Source: GWF2-43-63 sp964559205
GTDB taxonomy: Bacteria; Bacteroidota; Bacteroidia; Bacteroidales; DTU049
Direction of reading: 5' to 3'
NCBI GenBank assembly: GCA_964559205.1
Contig: CAZLHV010000204.1
Span: 1 to 5,939, forward strand
Length of the DNA stretch: 5,939 bases
Shown here: piece by piece, positions 1 to 5,939 of the stretch
Numbering within the stretch: position 1 is the stretch's first letter
Layout: every line of letters begins with the position of its first letter
Program-made: the position numbers and the translations under genes
The notes under the pieces: model-generated
Told to the model about the DNA's origin: nothing
What the model saw: only the letters and a program-made list of their open reading frames with translations
Databases searched by the model: none

Positions 1-208
1 GTACTTCATTGACAGGAGGAGTCACCGGGGGCACCGGGGGCACGAATTCATCGGCCGGTGGTGCGGCAGGTGCTACAGGTTCGCTTACAGGAGGCGGGGC
101 CACGGGGGGCTGCTCGGCCAGCTTAAAACCGCAAGAGGGGCACAAATACTCGTCCCCCTCCAGCTTATGCCCGCACTCCGGACAAAATGAATAATCGTGT
201 GCTTTCAT
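1..208 (-). CDS. Zinc-ribbon protein with proline-rich linker, partial (C-terminus beyond left edge)
   Basis: Read on the minus strand, an ATG at 208-206 opens a frame of 69 codons that is still open at base 1, so only the N-terminus is present. Residues 8-30 hold two CPxCG knuckles (C9/C12 and C23/C26), the pattern of a small zinc ribbon that binds one metal ion. Residues 31-69 are a low-complexity linker with 15 prolines and 8 valines in 39 residues (PPV-type repeats, one PPP run at 38-40), probably an extended spacer leading to a domain outside the window. The start is fixed by the overlap TAATG with the stop codon of the upstream membrane zinc-ribbon gene, which implies translational coupling. 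The linker makes this end visibly more G/C-rich than the neighbouring gene. Function is unknown; the missing C-terminal part would decide whether it is membrane-bound or soluble. Confidence 0.8.
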   Translation of the reverse strand, partial: MKAHDYSFCPECGHKLEGDEYLCPSCGFKLAEQPPVAPPPVSEPVAPAAPPADEFVPPVPPVTPPVNEV

Positions 209-780
209 TATTTCATTTTGATAACGCCGTGGGAAACCAGAATCGCAGCAGCCGCAGAAACAATTGTTAAGTAAAATCCGATTCCTAAAAATTGCAAGGG
301 AATAGAATTAGATGTAAGCTGTAGAATAATGATCAAAGCAGAAGCTGCCGCAGTATATGACATATATTTAGGCATACCAGCTAATAACTTTTGATCCATT
401 TTCATGTTTGCACCAAATAAAGAAAATACAATTAAGCCTGCAAAAGCCAGTAAGCAAATTACCCCTTGCCATGCATTAATCATACTAAAGCTAACGGAGC
501 CAAAATAGCCTGCATTAATTTTGTACAATGGCAAGAATGAAGCAATAATTCCAACGAGGCCAATTACAGCCAGAACTTTTCCAGTAGTTGGAATCTTTGA
601 AAAATCAAATCCCTGACTATTTTGTTGTTCAGGTGCGGGTTGGTTTGTGTTTTGTTCCATAGTATTTGTTGTTTGAATTGGGTTTACGGTTTGTTGTTGA
701 ACTGACTGTGTGTCAAAGCCACACACGTGGCAAAATCGTGCGCCGGGTTTCATTTCGGCTTTACATTTCGGACAAATCAT
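208..780 (-). CDS. Zinc-ribbon membrane protein, four predicted transmembrane helices
   Basis: This complete 190-residue protein starts at an ATG (780-778) and ends with TAA (210-208). The N-terminus carries a zinc ribbon with C3/C6 and C17/C20 (CPKC and CHVCG). A Gln/Asn-rich, probably disordered linker follows at residues 25-56 (15 of 32 residues are Q or N). Four hydrophobic stretches come next, at about 67-86, 104-123, 139-156 and 162-183, giving a small integral inner-membrane protein with the ribbon most likely in the cytoplasm. There is no signal peptide. Such zinc-ribbon plus membrane-helix proteins are common in bacteria and are usually annotated only as zinc-ribbon domain proteins; no enzymatic residue is visible. 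It lies 28 bases after the carbamate kinase gene on the same strand and overlaps the next gene by one base, so it is probably co-transcribed with both. Specific function is unknown. Confidence 0.85.
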   Translation of the reverse strand: MICPKCKAEMKPGARFCHVCGFDTQSVQQQTVNPIQTTNTMEQNTNQPAPEQQNSQGFDFSKIPTTGKVLAVIGLVGIIASFLPLYKINAGYFGSVSFSMINAWQGVICLLAFAGLIVFSLFGANMKMDQKLLAGMPKYMSYTAAASALIIILQLTSNSIPLQFLGIGFYLTIVSAAAAILVSHGVIKMK

Positions 781-808
781 TGCCGTTTTTTTTGATCAAG
801 GGGCTAAA

Positions 809-1750
809 TTAAGCAATTATTTTTGTTCCGGCAGCAGAATTTTTCAACTCGGTTGCTTCGGTAATAATGGCTTCTTTACCTCCGTTTTTAACAAACATGA
901 CACAAGCTCTGACTTTCGGGGCCATGCTGCCTTCAGTAAACTGACCATCGGCCAGATGCTTTTCGATTTCTGAAATGGTCACCGTTTCAAGCTTCTTCTG
1001 CTCGGGTTTGTTGAAATTGATAAACACATTGGGCACGTCGGTGAGAATGAAGAAATCGTTGGCTTTGATTTTAATGGCCAGGGTGGCCGAAGCCAGATCC
1101 TTGTCAATCACTGCATCGATGCCTTCCATCATGCCTTCGGCATTTTCAATCACCGGTATGCCGCCGCCACCAACAGTAATCACAATGTTTCCTTCACGGG
1201 CAAGACGTTCAACCGTCTGCCAGTTCACAATATCAACCGGCTTGGGCGATGCCACCACACGGCGCCAGCCACGTCCACGGGGATCTTCCTTAAATACCCA
1301 GCCCTGAAGCTTCTCGAGTTGATCGGCCTGATCCTTTGTATAATATGGTCCAACAGGTTTGGTCGGATTCTGAAAGGCCGGATCATTCTTGTCGACCACC
1401 ACACGCGTGACTAACGACAAAATATTCTTATGAATGTCGTGCTTTTTCAGCACATTCTGCAACTGCTGTTCAATGAGATAAGCAATTGATCCCTGAGTTT
1501 CGCTCACACAAAAATGCATGGGCTGGGCCAGAACATTATGTTTTTCTTCTCCGGCATCGTGTTGAAGCATCACATTACCGACCTGAGGGCCGTTGCCATG
1601 ACCAATCACAATGTCGAAACCCTGCTTAATGAGATCGACGAGGTTTTCACAAGTGGCACGCACGTTCTCAACCTGCTCGGCATAAGTGCCTTTCTGATCG
1701 CCACGGAGCAATGCGTTTCCGCCAAAAGCTACAACTGCGAGTTTATTCAT
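809..1750 (-). CDS. arcC: Carbamate kinase
   Basis: This 313-residue protein has the usual length for carbamate kinase (EC 2.7.2.2), a cytoplasmic enzyme of the amino-acid-kinase fold that interconverts carbamoyl phosphate plus ADP with carbamate plus ATP. Visible family motifs are the N-terminal phosphate-binding FGGNALL (9-15), GHGNGPQVGN (50-59), SETQG (83-87), the lobe segment KEDPRGRGWRRVVASP (154-169), the glycine loop VGGGGIP (193-199), IDKDLASA (215-222), LTDVPNV (236-242) and FTEGSMAPKV (271-280). The N-terminus at 1750 fits the family start, with the GGN motif about ten residues in. The enzyme normally makes ATP at the end of arginine deiminase or allantoin/purine degradation, but no arginine deiminase or carbamoyltransferase gene is in this window. 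The source of its carbamoyl phosphate is therefore open. It heads a minus-strand unit with two zinc-ribbon genes. Confidence 0.96.
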   Translation of the reverse strand: MNKLAVVAFGGNALLRGDQKGTYAEQVENVRATCENLVDLIKQGFDIVIGHGNGPQVGNVMLQHDAGEEKHNVLAQPMHFCVSETQGSIAYLIEQQLQNVLKKHDIHKNILSLVTRVVVDKNDPAFQNPTKPVGPYYTKDQADQLEKLQGWVFKEDPRGRGWRRVVASPKPVDIVNWQTVERLAREGNIVITVGGGGIPVIENAEGMMEGIDAVIDKDLASATLAIKIKANDFFILTDVPNVFINFNKPEQKKLETVTISEIEKHLADGQFTEGSMAPKVRACVMFVKNGGKEAIITEATELKNSAAGTKIIA

Positions 1751-1767
1751 ACAAAAACTATATTGGT

Positions 1768-1775
1768 TAATTTTG
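1768..1775 (+). promoter_or_regulatory. Bacteroidota-type -7 promoter element for the mtaB gene
   Basis: TAATTTTG matches the TAnnTTTG -7 consensus of the primary sigma factor in Bacteroidota. It lies 38 bases before the proposed mtaB start, which would give a leader of roughly 30 bases. The -33 region is weak: only a T-rich TTTATT at about 1742-1747 is at suitable distance. It directly abuts the oppositely oriented element at 1776-1783. Confidence 0.5.
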
Positions 1776-1783
1776 CAAAACTA
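1776..1783 (-). promoter_or_regulatory. Bacteroidota-type -7 promoter element for the carbamate kinase unit
   Basis: On the minus strand these bases read TAGTTTTG, a match to TAnnTTTG. The element ends 25 bases before the arcC start, implying a short leader of about 20 bases. I see no clear TTTG or TTG at -33 spacing, so the call rests on the -7 motif and its position. A second, imperfect copy with one extra base (TAGTTTTTG) lies closer to the gene at 1760-1752. Confidence 0.45.
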
Positions 1784-1813
1784 ATCAAAGTTTTCAAATC
1801 TGATTTTATTTCC

Positions 1814-3118
1814 ATGTCTGGCATCATACACCCCGCGTTTTTTATTACGACCCTTGGCTGCAAGCTCAATTTTGCCGAATCGGCCGCTCTTGTTCGCCAA
1901 CTCGCTGGTATGGGCTGGACCGAAACCAAACAGGCCTCTCTGGCCGATTTTATTATTGTGCACAGCTGTGCGGTAACACATGTGGCTGAAAAAAAAACAC
2001 GACAAAGCATCTCAAAACTTATAAAAACGGCTCCTTTGGCCGAAATCGTTGTTACGGGCTGCATGGTCGATGTGCATGGCCATAGTTTGTCCGATCTCCT
2101 GCAACCTGTCAAACACCGTTTGATTGTCAACGCATTAAAAATGCAGATTCCGGCGCTGCTCAGTGCATCATCGAAAAGCAACACTTTGTTGATTCATCCA
2201 GACACAAAAGGTGATCTTCCCTTCTCTTCGGCGTACAGTATCGAGCAGCGTACCCGAAGTTTTCTGAAAATCCAGGACGGCTGCAATCATTACTGCACCT
2301 ACTGTACCGTTCCCTATGCTCGTGGAAACAGCCGCAGTCATACCATCGAAGGGGTGCTGCAAAATATTCAGGAAATTCAGGCAGGTGGCATTCGCGAAAT
2401 TGTGCTGACAGGGGTCAACATTGGCACCTTCGGGATTGAAAGAGGAGAATCATTCGCGCAACTGCTCAACGCCATCGACAATAAAATCAGTCATGTAAGA
2501 ATCCGCCTCGGAAGTACAGAGCCGGAACTGTTAAGCACAGAAATCATTGAAAGGGTTGCAGGTTCTTCTGTTCTGATGCCACATTTTCACCTGCCGTTAC
2601 AAAGCGGCTGCGATGCAACGCTGAAACGAATGCACCGTCGTTACGACACCAGCCTTTTCAGAGAAAAAACCGAACTCATCAGGCAAATGCTACCCGATGC
2701 TTGCATTGCAGCCGATGTGATTACGGGATTTCCAGGAGAAACTGACGATGAGTTTGAGCAAACATTTCATTTTATCGAATCACTGGATATCAGCTATTTA
2801 CATGTTTTTCCATACAGCGATCGGCCCTTGGCAAAAGCAAGCCAATACGATCACAAAGTGAAACCTCACGAAATTCGTATCAGGGTTGGCAAACTGCTTG
2901 AATTAGGACAAAAAAAACAGCTGGTATTTTTCGAAACACAGCAAGGGAAAAGCAGAATGGTTCTGTTTGAAAGCAGCCAGAAGGACGGGTACAGGTATGG
3001 ATTTACGGATAATTACATCAGAGTTCGTGCTGCGGCCGATCAAGTGAAAGAAAATGAGCTGAGGCTTGCGAGACTTGACAAATGCGGGTTGGATTGGATG
3101 GAGTGCTCCTTCACTTGA
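1814..3118 (+). CDS. mtaB: tRNA t6A37 methylthiotransferase MtaB
   Basis: This 434-residue radical-SAM enzyme adds a methylthio group to C2 of N6-threonylcarbamoyladenosine at position 37 of tRNAs, giving ms2t6A. The N-terminal methylthiotransferase domain has the three auxiliary-cluster cysteines C16 (TLGCKLN), C52 (SCAVT) and C83 (TGCMV). The radical-SAM motif is C157-x3-C161-x2-C164 in DGCNHYCTYCTVPYARG, followed by LTGVNIG, LPLQSGCD and TGFPGET. From about 367 a TRAM-like RNA-binding segment includes GFTDNYIRV (396-404). The CxLN signature after the first cysteine and the overall length favour MtaB over MiaB or RimO. I start at ATG 1814, because the frame remains open back to 1514 only through sequence antisense to arcC, and the family begins about 10-15 residues before the first cysteine. 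There is no Shine-Dalgarno sequence, as is usual in Bacteroidota. One oddity is that His50 replaces the Asn usually found in the N-T/S-C motif. Confidence 0.93.
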   Translation: MSGIIHPAFFITTLGCKLNFAESAALVRQLAGMGWTETKQASLADFIIVHSCAVTHVAEKKTRQSISKLIKTAPLAEIVVTGCMVDVHGHSLSDLLQPVKHRLIVNALKMQIPALLSASSKSNTLLIHPDTKGDLPFSSAYSIEQRTRSFLKIQDGCNHYCTYCTVPYARGNSRSHTIEGVLQNIQEIQAGGIREIVLTGVNIGTFGIERGESFAQLLNAIDNKISHVRIRLGSTEPELLSTEIIERVAGSSVLMPHFHLPLQSGCDATLKRMHRRYDTSLFREKTELIRQMLPDACIAADVITGFPGETDDEFEQTFHFIESLDISYLHVFPYSDRPLAKASQYDHKVKPHEIRIRVGKLLELGQKKQLVFFETQQGKSRMVLFESSQKDGYRYGFTDNYIRVRAAADQVKENELRLARLDKCGLDWMECSFT

Positions 3119-3126
3119 TTTTTTTT
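3101..3126 (+). terminator. Possible weak intrinsic terminator at the end of mtaB
   Basis: A short stem AGTG (3102-3105) pairs with CACT (3112-3115), extended by one G-T wobble, around a six-base loop. Just after it comes a run of eight T (3119-3126). The stem lies inside the last codons of mtaB and is only 4-5 base pairs, so it is weak; the T-run alone could be part of the A/T-rich promoter region that follows. Confidence 0.25.
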
Positions 3127-3132
3127 CTAAAC

Positions 3133-3168
3133 TTTGTGATTATTCTGTAAATATTTATTTTATATTTG
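3133..3168 (+). promoter_or_regulatory. Bacteroidota-type promoter for the transglutaminase-like pair
   Basis: TATATTTG at 3161-3168 is a full match to the TAnnTTTG -7 element. TTTG at 3133-3136 is a candidate -33 element, but the 24-base spacer is a little longer than the usual 19-23. The region between is strongly A/T-rich. Transcription would start around 3174, leaving a leader of only about 13 bases before the ATG at 3187. This suggests that the two exported-protein genes form a unit separate from mtaB. Confidence 0.6.
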
Positions 3169-3186
3169 CGGGATAACAAAATACAC

Positions 3187-5112
3187 ATGAAAATTCTATA
3201 CACCTTAGTGTTGTTGATCAGCACTTTGATCTTGGCCAATGGGCAAACCATAAGTGAAGCCGATAAATTGCTTGCACAGGAACAAAAGAAAAAACACCCT
3301 GATTCGGACGTCTATTTTACGAAATCTGACATCGATGTGAGTTTTGAAAAAAGCACTGCGAATCAGATAAAAAACCGCGATTATTCAGAGGCCACCGTGC
3401 TCGAGAAAAAAAGCTATCGATTTGTGAGCCTTTCCTCGGGAACCTATTACAATCATTTGGTTTTTCATAATGATTTTATCAAAATATCGGGATTCAACAA
3501 TTTATCGGCCATGATGGTGAATACGCTTAAAATGAATCATTACGGAGAGGGGATATTTTATAATGACTCAAAGTTTACGGCCTATAGTTTTTTGCTAAGC
3601 CGTATCGGCGAGGATGCCAAATACAACTATAATGTGAATTACCACGATATCAAGTATTTCAATTCATTGTACTTCACCGAGTCGCAGCCAATAGATCAGC
3701 GCGTTGTGACCCTTTCAGTGCCATCGTGGCTCGAGGTCGAGATTATTGAAATGAATTTCAACGGATACGATATCACAAAAACTCAGAAGACTCTGGCAAA
3801 CGGCACAACAGTTCACACCTATACTGCCCGTAACATGCCTGCAATGAAAAATGAAGACCACAGCCCTCACGTTGCTTCGGTTTATCCTCATTTGTATTTT
3901 TGTTTCAAATCGATTGGTGCCGGCACCTCGAAGCAAGTGACCATGCTGGGAAACCTCGATGGCTTATATGCCTGGTATCATCAGCTGGTGATCGATGCCG
4001 GCAACGAAAGGGCAACGATCACCCCACTGGTGCAGGATTTGACCAAAGATCTGAGCGACGACTATGCAAAAATCGATGCCATGTTTCATTGGGTACAGGA
4101 GCACATACGCTATATTGCGTTTGAAAATGGCATTATGGGTTTCAAGCCCGAATCGACTCAATCGGTTTTGAAAAATGGCTATGGTGACTGTAAGGGTCAG
4201 GCCAACCTCTTGTGTGAAATGCTGAAAGAGGCCGGATACGATGCCCGTTTGGTATGGCTTGGCACCAAAGGCATCCCTTATAATTATGACAAGCCAAGTA
4301 TTGCCGTTGATAATCATGTGATTTGTGTTGTTTTTATTAACGATCAACGCATCTTTCTCGATCCCACAGAAGTAAAAATTGCCATGTTCGATTATGCCGA
4401 TCGCATTCAGGGCCGTCCCTGCCTGATTGAAGATGGTGACAAATATATCGTTGACACCATTCCTACCTTCTCTCACGAGAGGAATCTGATTACAACCACC
4501 GCAGATCTAAGCATTAATCTCAACAATAACCGATTGTTCGGAACGCAAAAAATTCAAATCAACGGCGAGTCGAAAGTGCGCTTCTTAAATGCATATGAAC
4601 TGATTGGAACCCCTGATCAACAAGAAGCACTGAACAACTACCTTCGGAACGGAGATAAAAACATTTCTGTTCGGGACGTCAAAATCAGCGACCTGAGTAA
4701 AAGAGCCAATCCTATCGACATCAGCGACAGCATTTTTGTCGACAATCAGATCACCGCACTCGGCAATGAACTGTATGTGAATCTTGAAACCGACTTTCAC
4801 TTATATGGTTATGAAATGGAATCGGATCGCAAAACCGACTTTATCTTCTCACATAAATATAATGATGTTTCACAAATTTTCTTCAGGATTCCCGAAGGCT
4901 ATCAGATCGATTACTTACCTGAATCGTTCAGCACCGATGTGGGCGATTTTCACTTCAGGCTTACCTACGAGCAAAAAGGAAATGTGATTGAATACAACAA
5001 ACATCTTTGGACCACCTCGACTCAATTGTCAAAATCACAGTTCCCTGCCTGGAACGATGCGATTAAAAAACTTGTACGATTCTACAAGGAACAAATTGTC
5101 TTAAAAAAATAA
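3187..5112 (+). CDS. Exported transglutaminase-like protein (DUF3857/DUF3858-type architecture)
   Basis: This 641-residue protein starts with a signal peptide (Lys2, hydrophobic 3-17, likely cleavage near ANG-Q at 20/21), so it acts in the periplasm or at the cell surface. Residues about 21-285 are beta-rich and resemble a divergent DUF3857-like domain. About 293-395 is a transglutaminase-like core of the papain fold, with a complete Cys-His-Asp triad: C335 in YGDCKG, H377 in DNHVICV and D392 in FLDPTEV. The aromatic FHWVQEHIRYI helix comes before it, at 300-310. About 435-641 is a C-terminal beta domain resembling DUF3858, with PEGY at 569-572. Such proteins may be peptidases or cross-linking enzymes; the substrate is unknown. 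I chose ATG 3187 because an in-frame TTG at 3166 lies inside the -7 promoter element, and only 3187 places the signal peptide at the N-terminus. The gene is followed after 6 bases by a related gene. Confidence 0.88.
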   Translation: MKILYTLVLLISTLILANGQTISEADKLLAQEQKKKHPDSDVYFTKSDIDVSFEKSTANQIKNRDYSEATVLEKKSYRFVSLSSGTYYNHLVFHNDFIKISGFNNLSAMMVNTLKMNHYGEGIFYNDSKFTAYSFLLSRIGEDAKYNYNVNYHDIKYFNSLYFTESQPIDQRVVTLSVPSWLEVEIIEMNFNGYDITKTQKTLANGTTVHTYTARNMPAMKNEDHSPHVASVYPHLYFCFKSIGAGTSKQVTMLGNLDGLYAWYHQLVIDAGNERATITPLVQDLTKDLSDDYAKIDAMFHWVQEHIRYIAFENGIMGFKPESTQSVLKNGYGDCKGQANLLCEMLKEAGYDARLVWLGTKGIPYNYDKPSIAVDNHVICVVFINDQRIFLDPTEVKIAMFDYADRIQGRPCLIEDGDKYIVDTIPTFSHERNLITTTADLSINLNNNRLFGTQKIQINGESKVRFLNAYELIGTPDQQEALNNYLRNGDKNISVRDVKISDLSKRANPIDISDSIFVDNQITALGNELYVNLETDFHLYGYEMESDRKTDFIFSHKYNDVSQIFFRIPEGYQIDYLPESFSTDVGDFHFRLTYEQKGNVIEYNKHLWTTSTQLSKSQFPAWNDAIKKLVRFYKEQIVLKK

Positions 5113-5118
5113 TGCACC

Positions 5119-5939
5119 ATGAAAGTTTTTCTGTCCCTTATTCTGCTCACAGGCTTGATGATATCAGCCTCGGCACAAAGCAACAAGCTCAAGGAAGAAT
5201 CTGTTAAAATTAAAAATCTGATTCTGAATGATGAAGATGCCGGATTTGACGCAACCGCCGTTCCTGATAAATGGAAAAATGAGTCAGCTGTGATTCTGTA
5301 TCAAAAGTATGTCTATACAGCGCAGAAAAGCGGAAGAAACGATTTTATCTGGCATGGATGGATTCATCGCCGCATTAAGCTCAACGACAAGGCTGCCATT
5401 GACAAATTCTCTCAACTGGGCTTTGTTTGCAGCCTAAATGATAAAGACTTCTACGGAATCAAAATTACCAAAGCCGATGGACGGGTGATTGAAGTTGATA
5501 CCAAGGACGCCATCGTGTCTCAGGTCGCTGAGATCGACGAAAATGTGCTTATTGAATCTGCCCTGATGTACGATGAAGACAATGCGTCTGCAGCCAAAAT
5601 AGCAGTGCCTGCACTTGAACTGGGCGATATTCTCGACATTTATTGTTACAACGTGAATAAAGTCAGCGCCGCTTATTTCATGTCATCAGATATCCCAGGA
5701 CTCTGGCTCAACGCCGATTATCCTATTTGCAGTCAAAATATTGTTTATAATATTTGTAAGGAAGCATCCCACAACTTCAAATCAGTCAATGGTGCTCCTG
5801 ATTTGGAAAAAACCAACCCGGGAACCGATGCATTTAATGTGACCGACATAAACTATATCACATACAGTTTGAATGATACCATGCGAGAACCTTTTAACGA
5901 AGATCCTTTCCAGATCTATAACAGGATTTACCCGCAAAT
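5119..5939 (+). CDS. Exported DUF3857-like protein, partial (C-terminus beyond right edge)
   Basis: The frame opens at ATG 5119 and stays open for 273 codons to the window edge, so the gene is cut. Residues 1-19 form a signal peptide (Lys2, hydrophobic core, SASA-Q cleavage site). Residues about 55-200 look like a DUF3857 N-terminal domain: VILYQKYVYT (58-67), HRRIKLND (83-90), the GIKITKADGRVIEVDTKDA stretch (113-131) and VPALELGDILDIY (163-175) match its typical strand pattern of alternating hydrophobic residues with a late GD turn. In known relatives such a domain precedes a transglutaminase core, which would lie outside the window. The start is 6 bases after the stop of the upstream transglutaminase-like gene, so the two are almost certainly co-transcribed. 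The leader is A-rich with no Shine-Dalgarno sequence. The substrate and role are unknown; DUF3857 assignment is by pattern, not by a search. Confidence 0.85.
   Translation, partial: MKVFLSLILLTGLMISASAQSNKLKEESVKIKNLILNDEDAGFDATAVPDKWKNESAVILYQKYVYTAQKSGRNDFIWHGWIHRRIKLNDKAAIDKFSQLGFVCSLNDKDFYGIKITKADGRVIEVDTKDAIVSQVAEIDENVLIESALMYDEDNASAAKIAVPALELGDILDIYCYNVNKVSAAYFMSSDIPGLWLNADYPICSQNIVYNICKEASHNFKSVNGAPDLEKTNPGTDAFNVTDINYITYSLNDTMREPFNEDPFQIYNRIYPQ

Noticed and set aside
9..194. Glycine-rich plus-strand open frame at the left edge
   Set aside because: It is the reverse complement of the proline-rich linker of the zinc-ribbon gene; glycine repeats opposite proline codons are a typical artefact.
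792..799. TTGATCAA palindrome between arcC and the membrane zinc-ribbon gene
   Set aside because: Eight bases is expected by chance, there is no stem of terminator length, and the spacing looks like a simple intra-operon gap.
1514..1813. Open frame extending mtaB upstream by 100 codons
   Set aside because: Most of it is antisense to the well-supported arcC gene, it contains no methylthiotransferase sequence, and ATG 1814 gives the normal family N-terminus.
1747..2184. 145-codon minus-strand open frame opposite mtaB
   Set aside because: It is antisense to the cysteine-containing N-terminal domain of mtaB, overlaps the arcC start, and has no protein family features.
3166..3186. Seven-codon N-terminal extension of the transglutaminase-like gene from a TTG start
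   Set aside because: The TTG is part of the TATATTTG promoter element and would put charged residues before a signal peptide that begins cleanly at ATG 3187.
3964..4476. 170-codon open frame on the minus strand inside the transglutaminase-like gene
   Set aside because: It lies entirely antisense to the conserved catalytic core and shows no recognisable domain; it is a shadow of that gene.
5112..5114. ATG overlapping the stop of the transglutaminase-like gene (possible coupled start)
   Set aside because: It is out of frame with the DUF3857-like protein and its frame closes after 31 codons; ATG 5119 opens directly into a signal peptide.

Overview
The window reads as ordinary chromosomal DNA of a member of the Bacteroidota, class and genus not resolved. 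Three things point there. First, promoter-like TAnnTTTG elements, the -7 motif of Bacteroidota, sit in both larger intergenic gaps. Second, A/T-rich leaders without a Shine-Dalgarno sequence precede the genes. Third, there is a tandem pair of exported transglutaminase/DUF3857-type proteins, a gene type common in that phylum. I see no mobile element, tRNA, rRNA or CRISPR array.

Layout. The left third (1-1750) is a minus-strand cluster: carbamate kinase (1750-809), then after 28 bases a four-helix membrane protein with an N-terminal zinc ribbon (780-208), whose stop codon overlaps by one base the start of a second zinc-ribbon protein (208 to beyond the left edge). The right two thirds are on the plus strand: the tRNA methylthiotransferase MtaB (1814-3118), then after its own promoter-like region an exported transglutaminase-like protein (3187-5112), followed 6 bases later by a second exported DUF3857-like protein that runs off the right edge (5119-5939).

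The two transcription units diverge from a 63-base gap (1751-1813). There two TAnnTTTG elements abut back to back, which suggests overlapping divergent promoters. The genes do not form one obvious pathway: carbamate kinase is central nitrogen/energy metabolism, MtaB is tRNA modification, and the two zinc-ribbon proteins and the transglutaminase-like pair have no assigned function. The two most likely functional units are the zinc-ribbon pair (translationally coupled) and the exported transglutaminase-like pair (very tight spacing, same architecture class). I found no convincing new defence, mobile or RNA system.
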